Made by a program: the position numbers and the translations under genes
DNA from: Betaproteobacteria bacterium RIFCSPLOWO2_02_FULL_63_19
Lineage (GTDB): Bacteria > Pseudomonadota > Gammaproteobacteria > Burkholderiales > SG8-39
Reading direction: 5' to 3'
Assembly (NCBI GenBank): GCA_001770415.1
Contig: MEQX01000064.1
Span: forward strand, 1-53,914
Length of the DNA: 53,914 bases
Notes under the pieces: generated by a model
Databases searched by the model: none
Told to the model about the DNA's origin: nothing
What the model saw: only the letters and a program-made list of their open reading frames with translations
In this document: piece after piece, positions 17,757 through 25,930 of the stretch
Layout of the letters: every line of letters starts with the position of its first letter
Numbering within the stretch: position 1 is the stretch's first letter

Positions 17757-19034
17757 CTAGAGCGACAGTACCAGTCTTACGCCGATCACCTTCGCGTCCG
17801 GCACGGCGCGGTCCGCGCCAGGATTGCGATACCACTGTAGCACGGGCTGTACGGCGAGCCAGTTGTTCGCCTGGATGCGACAGGTGACTTCGGTGGCCGA
17901 TTCCGCCGCCGTCGCATCGATTCCGGCAGCCGCCTGGCGGATGCGGAACTTGTCGCCGATGTTCCCGCGCGTATGCGCGAGCCCGCACGCGTCCTCCGGC
18001 CTGCCCGGCAACAGGCCGCGCACGCGCACACCGACGTTGTAGTAATGATCGATTGCAGTGGAGTCGCCGTCCGTAGCGCCAAAACGGATGAAGCCGGCGA
18101 GGTTGCCGGCCTTCCAGCGCCACAACATGCGTTCGGCGAGCGCGTACCAACCGCTGCTTCTACGCAGTTCCGGGACGCCGCTGGGATTCATATCCACTAG
18201 GTCGTTCACCTTCGCGCTATAGCGCCAGTGCCCCAATGCATACTTCCCGAAGAATTCCCCTGTCGCGGCAGCCGGGATACCCGGTGCCACGGGCGACCGG
18301 TATCCGATTTCCGCTATGTGCATCGTTCCGTCACCGGCCCGGAAACGGATGTGCGTGCCTTTCGGGTGATCCGGATCACCGGGGATGCCGTCGAGCACCG
18401 CGGCCATGGCATAGGGTCCCGGTTCCGCCGCCCACTTCGCTCGCACACCAAACGCCGGGTTGTTGAATATCGACGGACCGCGAGTCAACGCGACGTCCGG
18501 TGCCGCGCCATACGGCGGCTGCACGAACATGGCGGCCGATTCGACAGCCTGGAATTCGCTATCGATCGGATAGAGTCCGGCGAGCACGGCCGCGTCGCCT
18601 CCGGAGAACGACTGTTCGATCCAGGCTTGATAGAAGCGCGCCGTGCTCACAGGCACCTCGATATTGGAGGCACCATGCAGGCTGCCCAGATAATCGGTAT
18701 TGGTCTTGCCGCCACCGTCGTATATGTAATTGACAAAACCCGTCGCGCCGGCCCAGCCGGCCAGTTTTTCCAGATCGCCTTTCGCGCCGAGATCGAAGTG
18801 CCCGATCGGTCGACCGCCCTGGTGCAGCCCCCCTTTGGCGACGCGCAACGCGTCCAGCTTGAAGCTCACATCCAACGCCAGACCGTGTCGATACAAGTCG
18901 CCGCGCAGCCCGCTCCAGTCACCGCTCGCCCTGTCGCCCGCATTGCGCGGCGAGGGATCGTCGCCAAAAGCGGCGGAACAGCCGGACGCGACGAACAGCG
19001 TCAAAGCCGCGAACCGCGAGATCCCCAATGGCAT
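17757..19034 (-). CDS. OprB-like carbohydrate-selective porin
   Basis: A 425-residue outer-membrane protein with a signal peptide (SRFAALTLFVASGCSAAFG|DD). Features of the OprB family include WSGLRGDLYRHGLALDVSFK near the mature N-terminus, WIEQSFSGGDAAVLAGLYPI, and alternating short strands throughout. OprB porins let sugars and other neutral or acidic small molecules diffuse across the outer membrane. It ends IGVRLVLSL; the terminal Leu is unusual because most such porins end in Phe. ATG 19034 follows GGGGGAACGGG; the frame stays open upstream to 19277 but with no start signal. It stands alone in orientation, so it may serve the sugar-type ABC importer nearby. Confidence 0.82.
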   Translation of the reverse strand: MPLGISRFAALTLFVASGCSAAFGDDPSPRNAGDRASGDWSGLRGDLYRHGLALDVSFKLDALRVAKGGLHQGGRPIGHFDLGAKGDLEKLAGWAGATGFVNYIYDGGGKTNTDYLGSLHGASNIEVPVSTARFYQAWIEQSFSGGDAAVLAGLYPIDSEFQAVESAAMFVQPPYGAAPDVALTRGPSIFNNPAFGVRAKWAAEPGPYAMAAVLDGIPGDPDHPKGTHIRFRAGDGTMHIAEIGYRSPVAPGIPAAATGEFFGKYALGHWRYSAKVNDLVDMNPSGVPELRRSSGWYALAERMLWRWKAGNLAGFIRFGATDGDSTAIDHYYNVGVRVRGLLPGRPEDACGLAHTRGNIGDKFRIRQAAAGIDATAAESATEVTCRIQANNWLAVQPVLQWYRNPGADRAVPDAKVIGVRLVLSL

Positions 19035-19319
19035 CCCGTTCCCCCGTGGCCTAAACCGTGCGCCCCTCGCCTGCACAGCGGCAGAGTCCCCTCGTAACAT
19101 ACCGTCCGCTCCTTGAAGATGCCTGCATTCCCTGCTCCATACGCATCGCGCTGCGCTAAGCGGGGAGTTTGCCCAAGTTCCAGGACCCGTGCTGTCGGTT
19201 GCACGACCATCGCAGCGCGGCAGGTCCGTCGGGGGCGGGGTTCGCCACCGTCGCCTGTTGCGCTGTCGCCTTCTCATTGAACGACCGTGGAGTCAGAGTT
19301 ATCCGGCCGTCCGCGACGA

Positions 19320-19325
19320 TATAAT
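19320..19325 (+). promoter_or_regulatory. possible -10 element for the histidine kinase
   Basis: A perfect TATAAT lies 38 bases before the TTG start at 19364. The -35 region at 17 to 18 bases spacing is poor (AGTTAT or GAGTTA), so this is a suggestion only. The remainder of the 329-base gap 19035-19363 shows no gene. Confidence 0.35.
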
Positions 19326-19363
19326 GGCGTCACATTCATGTCGATACGGAAGTAAGAGATTCC

Positions 19364-20164
19364 TTGACAAGCGCACCCAAAGACGAGCAAACGCTGCTGG
19401 CCCGCATCGCCGAGCTGGAGCAGAGCGTCATCGACAGCGCGGCGCAGCTCAAGGAGACTGCGAGCGAACTCGAAGCCTTCGGCGCCGCCCTCTCTCATGA
19501 TTTGCGCGCACCACTGCGAGCCATCGATGGCTTTTGCCAGCTGCTGCTGGAACCGCCTTACATCGAGCAACTCGATCCCACGGGCAGGGACTATCTGCAG
19601 CGTATACACCGCGCGGGCAAGAAACTTGCGCAAATGATGGAAGATTTGCTGCAACTGGTACGCCTCGGGCGAAGCGGTGTCAGCGCGGAGCGCGTCGACC
19701 TGAGCCGCTTGGCGCGCGAGATACTTGACGGGTTTCAGGCTGCCGAACCGGGGCGCAGGGCACAGACTGCAGTGGAATCCGGAATCGTCGTCGTGGGAGA
19801 TGCACGCCTGCTGCGCCTGGCACTGGAAAATCTTCTCGGCAACGCGTGGAAGTTCACGTCCAAGAAGGACGTCGCCGATATTTCCGTTGGCCGCGCGACT
19901 GACGAAGGGGCGGCGGCAATCCGCGTGCGCGACAATGGCGATGGCTTCGACTCCCAGTACGCGGACAGGCTCTTTCGGCCTTTCCAGCGTCTGCATAGCG
20001 AATCGGAGTTTGAAGGTGTCGGCATCGGCCTGGCCAAAGTAAGAAGGGTGATGCGCGTTCATGGCGGCCGCGTCTGGGCGCGTGCGCTACGCGGCGCCGG
20101 CGCCAGTTTCTATTTCAGCTTGCCGGTGATCGACGCGCCACAGGCACCCTCAACCGACCGTTGA
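19364..20164 (+). CDS. sensor histidine kinase without sensor domain (phytochrome-type kinase core)
   Basis: A 266-residue soluble protein made almost only of kinase core. A short coiled coil (residues 8-40) leads into the H-box SHDLRAPLRAIDGF, followed by the N-box ENLLGNAWKF, G1 VRDNGDGFD, an F-box (RLFRPFQRLH) and G2 GVGIGLAKVRRV. The H-box and FQRLHSESEFEGVGIGL are typical of the kinases that follow PAS or phytochrome sensors. No membrane segment or input domain is present and no response regulator lies nearby. The start is TTG 19364, with GGAAGTAAGAGA upstream. It may be regulated through a partner or be a truncated derivative of a larger sensor. Confidence 0.82.
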   Translation: MTSAPKDEQTLLARIAELEQSVIDSAAQLKETASELEAFGAALSHDLRAPLRAIDGFCQLLLEPPYIEQLDPTGRDYLQRIHRAGKKLAQMMEDLLQLVRLGRSGVSAERVDLSRLAREILDGFQAAEPGRRAQTAVESGIVVVGDARLLRLALENLLGNAWKFTSKKDVADISVGRATDEGAAAIRVRDNGDGFDSQYADRLFRPFQRLHSESEFEGVGIGLAKVRRVMRVHGGRVWARALRGAGASFYFSLPVIDAPQAPSTDR

Positions 20165-20238
20165 CCCGCGCTAGCTGCCGGAGCAAGGCCCGCTGGACGA
20201 CAACCGTCGGTTCACTCTGATTTATCGACCGCATTTTC

Positions 20239-21498
20239 CTAGTCCCGCACTGCGCCCCTTGCGGCTTCGCGCCTTTGTGTACCGATCCATAACATCAAGC
20301 TGACCAGCGTGACCGCCACGATCAGGGCGAAGTACATGCGCAATCCCAGTGCCGGGCCGATGATGCCGGCGAAGAAGGCTGCCGATCCCATCGCGATGAA
20401 CTGGAACGCGCTCGCGTAGGCAATCGCACGCGCATCCATGCCGCGCGGCGCGTGCAACTTGATCAGCTGCATATAAGCCGGTTGCATCGCTGCGGCAGTG
20501 AAACCGAAGGCCACTCGCGCCAGTACCAGCTGCAGCGGCGACTGCAGCACGATGAGCAGCACGTGCGTAACCGCCGCCGCACCGGTCGCGAACACCAGTA
20601 CCGGCGCCGGCCCGAATCTGTCCATCACCTTGCCCCACAAAGGCAGCGCCACGACGCTCGAGACCGCCAGTCCCATCGCCGCGGCACCGACCCAGTACGC
20701 CTCGTTGAAACTCTCCGGCTGATCGGCGATGAGCTGCAACATGTATAGCGTGACGACGGGAACATTGCCAGCCCACAGTGCAGCGAACACGAAGCTGAGC
20801 AGGAACAGCGGCCCCATGCTCGGGACCACCAGCAGCTCGCGCAGGCTTCCCATCCATCGCGGCCGCCACGGGCCGGGAGCCGGTTGCCTCACCTCACCCA
20901 TCAGCAAGGCCACCAGCGCACCGCCCATCATCAGCAGCGCGCCGCTGATCCAGAAAAGCCAGTGCTGTCTTGAAATCAGCGCTGCCAGTGCGGCACCCAC
21001 GGCCGGGCCCAAGGTCTGTCCGATCAGCGAACCGGTCAAAGCGAGCGAAAACGCCGTGCCGAGGCGGTTCGGCGGCGTGTTGGCAGCCAGCAGCGAGATA
21101 CCCGCCGGCGTGTATCCGTTGAAAAAACCGACCAGCATGAACAGGCCGGCAAACCAAATCGGCGTCGTGGCGAACGGCACCAGGGCCATGAAGAAACCCA
21201 TGCCCAGCATGGCCCGCAACACCATCAGTTTTCGCCCGAAGTGGTCGGCAACGCTGCCCCAGATCGGGTTCATGATGAAACCTATGACGTAGAACCCCAG
21301 CATCATGTAGCCGACCCAGGTCGCGAGGTTCTCGTGCACGCCCAGCCCTCGCACCATGAGAGGCAGAAACGGCCATGAGATCGCGAAACCGAGGGAGCAC
21401 AGCAGGTTCGCGACGGGCAACACTTGCAGATTGCGGCGCCAGTAAGGGTATTGCCGCGACTCTTCCGCCGCGGCCGCATCAGTGGATTGGGAAGACAT
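20239..21498 (-). CDS. MFS transporter, drug-efflux-like (DHA1, MdtG-type)
   Basis: A 419-residue membrane protein with 12 predicted helices. The loop between helices 2 and 3 has the family motif WGSVADHFGRKLM, and helix 5 has the export-associated pattern GPAVGAALAAL preceded by TGSLIGQTLGP. This suggests proton-driven export of small hydrophobic or aromatic compounds. ATG 21498 begins a charged N-terminus (MSSQSTDAAAAEESRQ) before the first helix. The frame remains open to 21657 without a start signal, and no strong ribosome site is seen for 21498 either. It converges on the histidine kinase gene. Confidence 0.87.
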   Translation of the reverse strand: MSSQSTDAAAAEESRQYPYWRRNLQVLPVANLLCSLGFAISWPFLPLMVRGLGVHENLATWVGYMMLGFYVIGFIMNPIWGSVADHFGRKLMVLRAMLGMGFFMALVPFATTPIWFAGLFMLVGFFNGYTPAGISLLAANTPPNRLGTAFSLALTGSLIGQTLGPAVGAALAALISRQHWLFWISGALLMMGGALVALLMGEVRQPAPGPWRPRWMGSLRELLVVPSMGPLFLLSFVFAALWAGNVPVVTLYMLQLIADQPESFNEAYWVGAAAMGLAVSSVVALPLWGKVMDRFGPAPVLVFATGAAAVTHVLLIVLQSPLQLVLARVAFGFTAAAMQPAYMQLIKLHAPRGMDARAIAYASAFQFIAMGSAAFFAGIIGPALGLRMYFALIVAVTLVSLMLWIGTQRREAARGAVRD

Positions 21499-21694
21499 AA
21501 CGTCGGTGCGCTTGGAACCCGGGTTCTTGGAACCCCTGCATTTTAGAGAATTGCCGGCAACGGATCGAAAACGGTTTGCGGTGAGCCGTGACTGGCGCGC
21601 GAAAGTTCGTGTGCAGCCCTGTCCGCGCCGGCCGCACGGTCGCCAAAAACGAACCACTCGTACTGCACCGCGGGTGCGACCGTGCGAACCCTCG

Positions 21695-21830
21695 TCAGAC
21701 AGGAATCGCGCGCTCCTTCACCGGCGGATCCATTGCCTGCGCCAGCGCCGCCATCGCCTTGGAGACGGGCGCCTGCGGCGAATCCATGAACAGAGGCCGG
21801 CGTGTGCGGGCCGCTTCGCGCACGGCGGGA
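21695..21830 (-). pseudogene. possible C-terminal fragment, MinD/ParA-like tail (uncertain)
   Basis: Behind the P-type ATPase stop the minus strand keeps an open frame that ends at 21695 and reads GIDPAVREAARTRRPLFMDS then PQAPVSKAMAALAQAMD. The composition is protein-like, and the pattern recalls the last helices of MinD/ParA-type ATPases (REAxRxxRPL...SPxSxAxxALA). There is no start of its own, and further upstream the frame only mirrors the ATPase gene. It could be debris at the island edge or chance. The stretch 21499-21694 contains nothing else I can support. Confidence 0.25.
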
Positions 21831-24326
21831 TCAATGCCCTGCGTCCAGCGCATCTTTCGATTCAGCGAGTTTCTCGTCTCCGAAGGCGGCATCGCCCGAT
21901 GGAGCACCGCCCACGCTGCGCACGGCATTGAAGAACAAAGACGCCTTTCCCCACAGCGAATTGAAGAATATCGCGGTGACGCTGCCGGCCATCGCAGCCA
22001 TCGCCCACACGGGGTAGATCAGGCCTGTCGCGGCAACCGGGATGCCGATGCCGTTAAAGCAGAACGCGAGTACTACGTTTTGCACCATTTTTCGATATCC
22101 GCGGCAGCTGATGTCGCGGGCAACCAGAATCGATTCGAGGCGAGTACGGAGAATAATGATGTCGGCCGACTCGATCGCGATATCGGTGCCACTGCCCATG
22201 GCTACACCCACGTCCGCCTGCATCAGCGCCGGTGCGTCATTGATGCCGTCTCCCACCATCGCGACTTTGCCTCCCTGCTGCAACCGTCGGATGATTTCCG
22301 CTTTTCGGTCGGGCAGCACGCCCGCGTACACTTGGTCGATGCCGGCCTCGCGCGCGACACGTTGAGCGGCGCGCTCGTTGTCGCCGGTCAACAAAATGGG
22401 GGTGATGCCGGCTTTGCGAAGTGCGGCGACTGTTTCCCCCGCATCGGCGCGCAGCCGGTCGCCAAGCGCGATGATACCGAGGGCGCTACCGTTGCTCGCG
22501 ACCGCGATCACGGTGCGCCCGAGTTCCTCCAATGGCTGAATGCGGGAAGAAAGAGAACCCAATTCGACGCCTTCTTCCTCCAAAAACCTCGGACTGCCAA
22601 CCAGAATAACGGCCCCCTTGATCCGGGCCCTCACGCCGCGGCCGGGAACCGCTGCAAAATCCGTAACCTCAACCGGCGTCACCTTGCGCTCGAACGCAAC
22701 GTCTACGATCGCCTGAGCCAGGGGATGCTCCGACGATGTTTCTGCTGCGGCCGCTATTCCCAGCAATTCTTCTTCGGAGGCGCCCAGGCTCAGGACTTCC
22801 CGCACGAGCGGCTGCCCTTCCGTCAGCGTACCCGTCTTGTCCAATACGACAAACTTGACCAGCCGATAGGCTTGAAACGCTTCACCGGTGCGCATCAGAA
22901 TCCCGCGCTCCGCCGCTTCCCCCGCGCCGCGCACGATCGAAAGTGGCGCCGAAATCCCCACCGCGCAGGGGTAACCCATGACGAGCACGCTCAATCCCGC
23001 GAAGACGGCGCGCTCAATGTCGACCTGTCCGGTCACAAACCATGGGCCGATGACCCAGCCGACCACCGCCAGGATCGCAATCGCCAGCACGACCGGCGTG
23101 TAGACCCGCAGCACACGATCGACCAAGTGCAGGAGCCCCGGTTTCAAGGCACGCGCATCCTCGACGTGCCGAATCACCTGCTGCAGGAAGCTATCTTCAC
23201 CGATGGCGGTGACACGCACCAGCAGGGTCCCAATGCGGTTCATCGAGCCGCCGACAACTTTGCTGCCCGGCGCTTTCTCGACAGGTATCGGCTCTCCGCT
23301 CACCAAGGATTCATCGACTGCGGAATGGCCGCCGATGACCTCTCCGTCCACGGAGACGCGCTCGCCAGGGCGGATCCGCACGCTGTCGCCTACCTTTACT
23401 TGTTCGATCGGAATTTCCTCATCACGCTCTCCGCGCGCCACCCGCGCAGTCTGCGGCTGCAGGTCCAGGAGCTTCTTGACGGCCTGCGAGCTTCTTGTCT
23501 TGACGATCAGGGACAGCCACTCCGAGAAAACATGATAGGTAACCACCATCACGGAGACGGCAAAAAAAGATGCGGTCGGATATTCCACAGGTTGCGCCAC
23601 GAGACCGATGAGCCCACCGGCGATGCCGGCGAACGCCCCGATTTCGAGCAATACGTGCTGGTTGAGAATCCCGCGTTTCAGCGCCTGAATCGCCATCACC
23701 AGGATGTGATTGGCGAGAGCGAAGACCATGATCAGCGCCAAGGCTCCCGTAATCCATGGGGTCGCCGCCGCCAACCAGCCCCGAGATCGAGCGTAGTACA
23801 AAACGGCCCCGAGCAGACATAAGCCAACGCCCCCTGCAATGGCGATGCCGAGTCCGCGGGGAGTCAGAACCACGAAGAACAGCGCGACCAGGCTTGCGAT
23901 GACGATCAGTGCGAGCAGTGCAGACCAGAACCCGGCCGGGTCCGCGATCAGCGCAATCGCCGCCAGACTAAAGCCTATGGCTGCGATAAAGCGCCGCCCC
24001 TCGCGTACCAGCGCCGCCTCTTCCTCTTCGAACGGCCGCAGCTTGCGCGGATCGGAAATCGTATAGCCGATGTCCTTGAGCGTTTGCAGCAGCTCTTCGG
24101 GACGCGCAAGCTTCGGGTCATACTCGATGAGCGCCTGCTCATGGGTCAGACTCACGGCGACCTTTGCGACACCGGGTTTCTTGCCCAGCGCCTTCTCGAT
24201 CGTTCCGGTGCACAACGAGCAATGCAGCCCGCCGATGCGGGCGCGGATTCGGGCCCGATCGGGACGATTCGACGGTTCCTCACTCCAGTAGCGGGGTAAA
24301 GATTCCATAATGCTCGCGGTGCTCAT
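21831..24326 (-). CDS. heavy-metal-translocating P1B-type ATPase with YPC transmembrane motif
   Basis: An 831-residue pump with an N-terminal HMA domain (GGLHCSLC, Cys36 and Cys39), several membrane helices, the actuator loop VSGEP, phosphorylation motif DKTGTLTEG, SEHPLAQA, and hinge GDGINDAP. The metal-binding helix reads VMGYPCAVGIS (Tyr452-Pro453-Cys454), whereas Cu, Zn, Cd and Pb pumps normally have CPC. The last helices carry FNGIGIPVAATG and MAGSVTAIFFNSL, closer to copper-type pumps than to Zn/Cd pumps. It is last in an operon with a CcdA-like protein (19-base gap) and an HMA chaperone, reading away from merR. Start ATG 24326 follows AAAGAAAGG. The exported metal is uncertain; Hg(II), Cu(I) or Pb(II) are possibilities. 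Confidence 0.9.
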   Translation of the reverse strand: MSTASIMESLPRYWSEEPSNRPDRARIRARIGGLHCSLCTGTIEKALGKKPGVAKVAVSLTHEQALIEYDPKLARPEELLQTLKDIGYTISDPRKLRPFEEEEAALVREGRRFIAAIGFSLAAIALIADPAGFWSALLALIVIASLVALFFVVLTPRGLGIAIAGGVGLCLLGAVLYYARSRGWLAAATPWITGALALIMVFALANHILVMAIQALKRGILNQHVLLEIGAFAGIAGGLIGLVAQPVEYPTASFFAVSVMVVTYHVFSEWLSLIVKTRSSQAVKKLLDLQPQTARVARGERDEEIPIEQVKVGDSVRIRPGERVSVDGEVIGGHSAVDESLVSGEPIPVEKAPGSKVVGGSMNRIGTLLVRVTAIGEDSFLQQVIRHVEDARALKPGLLHLVDRVLRVYTPVVLAIAILAVVGWVIGPWFVTGQVDIERAVFAGLSVLVMGYPCAVGISAPLSIVRGAGEAAERGILMRTGEAFQAYRLVKFVVLDKTGTLTEGQPLVREVLSLGASEEELLGIAAAAETSSEHPLAQAIVDVAFERKVTPVEVTDFAAVPGRGVRARIKGAVILVGSPRFLEEEGVELGSLSSRIQPLEELGRTVIAVASNGSALGIIALGDRLRADAGETVAALRKAGITPILLTGDNERAAQRVAREAGIDQVYAGVLPDRKAEIIRRLQQGGKVAMVGDGINDAPALMQADVGVAMGSGTDIAIESADIIILRTRLESILVARDISCRGYRKMVQNVVLAFCFNGIGIPVAATGLIYPVWAMAAMAGSVTAIFFNSLWGKASLFFNAVRSVGGAPSGDAAFGDEKLAESKDALDAGH

Positions 24327-24345
24327 GGCGACCTTTCTTTCACGA

Positions 24346-25020
24346 CTACGGCACGATTGAAACGTTCAAGCCGAACCATATCGACCACAGACCCAGGACA
24401 ATAAATGCGATTCCGCTCCAGAGCGGCATGCGCCGCGACAGTCCGGCCAGCCAATCGAGAACGCCACGGGCGCGCGGAAACAGCGCTACCACCATGATAG
24501 GCAGCGAGAGCGCAAGCCCGAACAGCGCGAGCGAGAGGAAGCCCGCAGCGAGTGAAGCACCGCCGGCGCCGCCCGCGATCGCCATTCCCACCAACGCCAG
24601 GATGAACGGCGCGGCACAGGCGGGAATGTTGAACGCAAACACGGCGCCGAGCGCGGCAGCGCCGTTGACGCTGGCTAGCCGCGACAGGCCGGGACCGAGA
24701 GACCGCAGCATGAATCCGATCTTGCCGGTGAGGTACAAGAGCCCTATCAGCGTGTAGGCTGCACCGAAAACTATCCAGGCCGCCTTCTGCAGCCCGAAGA
24801 AGGCGGTGCCGGCCGCAACCGCAGAAAGACCCAGCGCCCCCATGGCCAGCGCGCGCGTGCTCATGAATACGCCGACCTGCGTGAGCTGCCTCGAAGCGTT
24901 TTTACCTTCCAGCGTTTTAATAAAGATCAGGCTGGAACCAATGGAGCATGGCTCGATAAATCCCACCAGTCCCAGCCCGATGGGAAGAGCCACTAAACGC
25001 ACGAGATCGGCTTCAGCCAT
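24346..25020 (-). CDS. CcdA/DsbD-type transmembrane thiol-transfer protein
   Basis: A 224-residue protein that is almost wholly hydrophobic, with six predicted helices. It carries one Cys in each symmetric half: EPCSIGS (Cys25) and IPACAAP (Cys135), the arrangement used by CcdA and the DsbD membrane domain to pass electrons from the cytoplasm to the cell exterior. It overlaps the HMA gene by 8 bases (start 25020, HMA stop at 25013) and precedes the ATPase by 19 bases, so all three are one operon. It may keep the cysteines of a metal-binding partner reduced, or take part in metal transfer itself. A role in cytochrome c maturation is less likely here because no such genes are near. Confidence 0.8.
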   Translation of the reverse strand: MAEADLVRLVALPIGLGLVGFIEPCSIGSSLIFIKTLEGKNASRQLTQVGVFMSTRALAMGALGLSAVAAGTAFFGLQKAAWIVFGAAYTLIGLLYLTGKIGFMLRSLGPGLSRLASVNGAAALGAVFAFNIPACAAPFILALVGMAIAGGAGGASLAAGFLSLALFGLALSLPIMVVALFPRARGVLDWLAGLSRRMPLWSGIAFIVLGLWSIWFGLNVSIVP

Positions 25021-25234
25021 CGCTGCGGCCGGTGACGCGAAAGCCGCTTTTTTCGATCGCCGCCGTCAACTGCGCTTCGGTGACGCTGCGGGGATCGTAA
25101 AGCACCCGGGCGTGGCCGTCGTTGAACGACACCGCCGCCTTGTGAACACCGGCATTTCTCTCGAGCAGCGCCTGGATCGTCGCAGCGCAACCGTCGCAAT
25201 GCATGCCGTCGAGCTTCAATGTGACGCTGTGCAT
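25013..25234 (-). CDS. small heavy-metal-associated (HMA) domain protein, CopZ/MerP-like chaperone
   Basis: A 73-residue cytoplasmic protein that is a single HMA fold: VTLKLDGMHCDGCAATI holds the metal site (Cys13, Cys16), and TAAIEKSGFRV is the conserved last helix. It lacks a signal peptide, unlike MerP at 26296. AGGAGT lies 7 bases before ATG 25234; an ATG at 25240 is in frame but touches the ribosome site. It is the first gene behind the MerR-type promoter at 25298-25329, followed by the CcdA-like and ATPase genes. It probably hands metal to the N-terminal HMA domain of the pump. Confidence 0.88.
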   Translation of the reverse strand: MHSVTLKLDGMHCDGCAATIQALLERNAGVHKAAVSFNDGHARVLYDPRSVTEAQLTAAIEKSGFRVTGRSDG

Positions 25235-25297
25235 AGCCATACTCCTGTCGGGTTATTGCCTGACAATCCGGTCAGCCAAAAGCTGGAATTGAATTGG

Positions 25298-25329
25298 AGT
25301 CTAGACCCTGGAGTTAACTACAGAGTCAA
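25298..25329 (-). promoter_or_regulatory. MerR-family metal-responsive promoter, 20-base spacer
   Basis: On the minus strand TTGACT (25324-25329) and TAGACT (25298-25303) are separated by 20 bases, with an imperfect dyad CTGTAG-TTAA-CTCCAG in between. Overlong 19 to 20 base spacers with a central dyad are the mark of promoters twisted open by MerR-type activators; 20 bases is typical of Zn, Cd, Pb and Cu responsive members. It lies 64 to 95 bases before the HMA start and should drive the HMA, CcdA-like and ATPase genes. Confidence 0.7.
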
Positions 25330-25439
25330 GCACTTTTTGCGCGCGGTAGCGCGCCGTTGGGCTACGCAGCCGGGCCTGGGCGCGTTTGCGGTGCATGGGC
25401 ACCGGTCCGAAGAGATACGGACGCTCCAGAGGCAGCTGC

Positions 25440-25859
25440 TTACGACTCGTCCTCGATCAGGGCATCGATAACCGGGCAGCCGCAGCCGCGGCTGCCTTTG
25501 GAACACTTCGCGACCAGGCCCTTCAGCGCCTCCCGAATGGCCGCCAGGTCGGCGATTTTCTCCTCGACCACGGCCAGCCTGGTCTCGGCCAGGGCTTTGG
25601 TCTCTGCACAGTGCTTGCCGTCCGATAGCCCCAGCAGCACGGCGACATCATCCAGCGAGAACCCCAATTTCTGCGCCCGCTTGATAAAGCGAACGCGTTT
25701 CAGATCGTCCACCGAATACCGACGGATACTGCCGTAATCCCGGCTCGGCAGTGGCAGCAATCCGATTCGCTGGTAATAGCGCACCGTTTCGACATTCACC
25801 GCTGCGGCCCGAGCAAGCTGGCCGACCTTGATCCCGCTCATCGCAGTTTGTCGTGACAT
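25440..25859 (-). CDS. merR: mercury-responsive transcriptional regulator MerR
   Basis: A 139-residue MerR protein. The N-terminal winged helix (IKVGQLARAAAVNVETVRYY) is followed by a dimerisation helix and the three Hg(II)-binding cysteines at Cys84 (GKHCAE), Cys119 (AKCSKG) and Cys128 (CGCPVI). Spacings of 35 and 9 residues equal those of the well-studied Tn501 MerR, which argues for mercury rather than Zn or Cd sensing. The start is ATG 25859; ATG 25841 is an alternative, and neither has a strong ribosome site. It diverges from merTPFA across the operator at 25865-25895, so it would repress itself and activate mer when Hg(II) is bound. Confidence 0.93.
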   Translation of the reverse strand: MSRQTAMSGIKVGQLARAAAVNVETVRYYQRIGLLPLPSRDYGSIRRYSVDDLKRVRFIKRAQKLGFSLDDVAVLLGLSDGKHCAETKALAETRLAVVEEKIADLAAIREALKGLVAKCSKGSRGCGCPVIDALIEDES

Positions 25860-25864
25860 GAGGC

Positions 25865-25895
25865 TTGACTCCGTACTTGAGTACGGAGGTAACGT
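25865..25895 (+). promoter_or_regulatory. merT promoter and MerR operator
   Basis: TTGACT (25865-25870) and TAACGT (25890-25895) are 19 bases apart. Between and overlapping them lies a perfect dyad with 8-base arms CTCCGTAC and GTACGGAG around TTGA (25869-25888). This is almost base for base the classical mer operator-promoter, where MerR-Hg untwists the long spacer. It serves merTPFA to the right, and the divergent merR start lies only 5 bases to the left. Confidence 0.93.
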
Positions 25896-25930
25896 TACAC
25901 CATTCGTTGCATACGCGGAAGGAGAAATGG

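Noticed and set aside
21588..23822. A 744-codon plus-strand frame antisense to the P-type ATPase
   Set aside because: Low-complexity Arg/Gln/His-rich product with no domain; the opposite strand carries all ATPase motifs.
24346..25020. CcdA for cytochrome c maturation
   Set aside because: The fold and Cys pair fit, but it lies inside a metal-pump operon and no cytochrome maturation genes are close; the role is left open.
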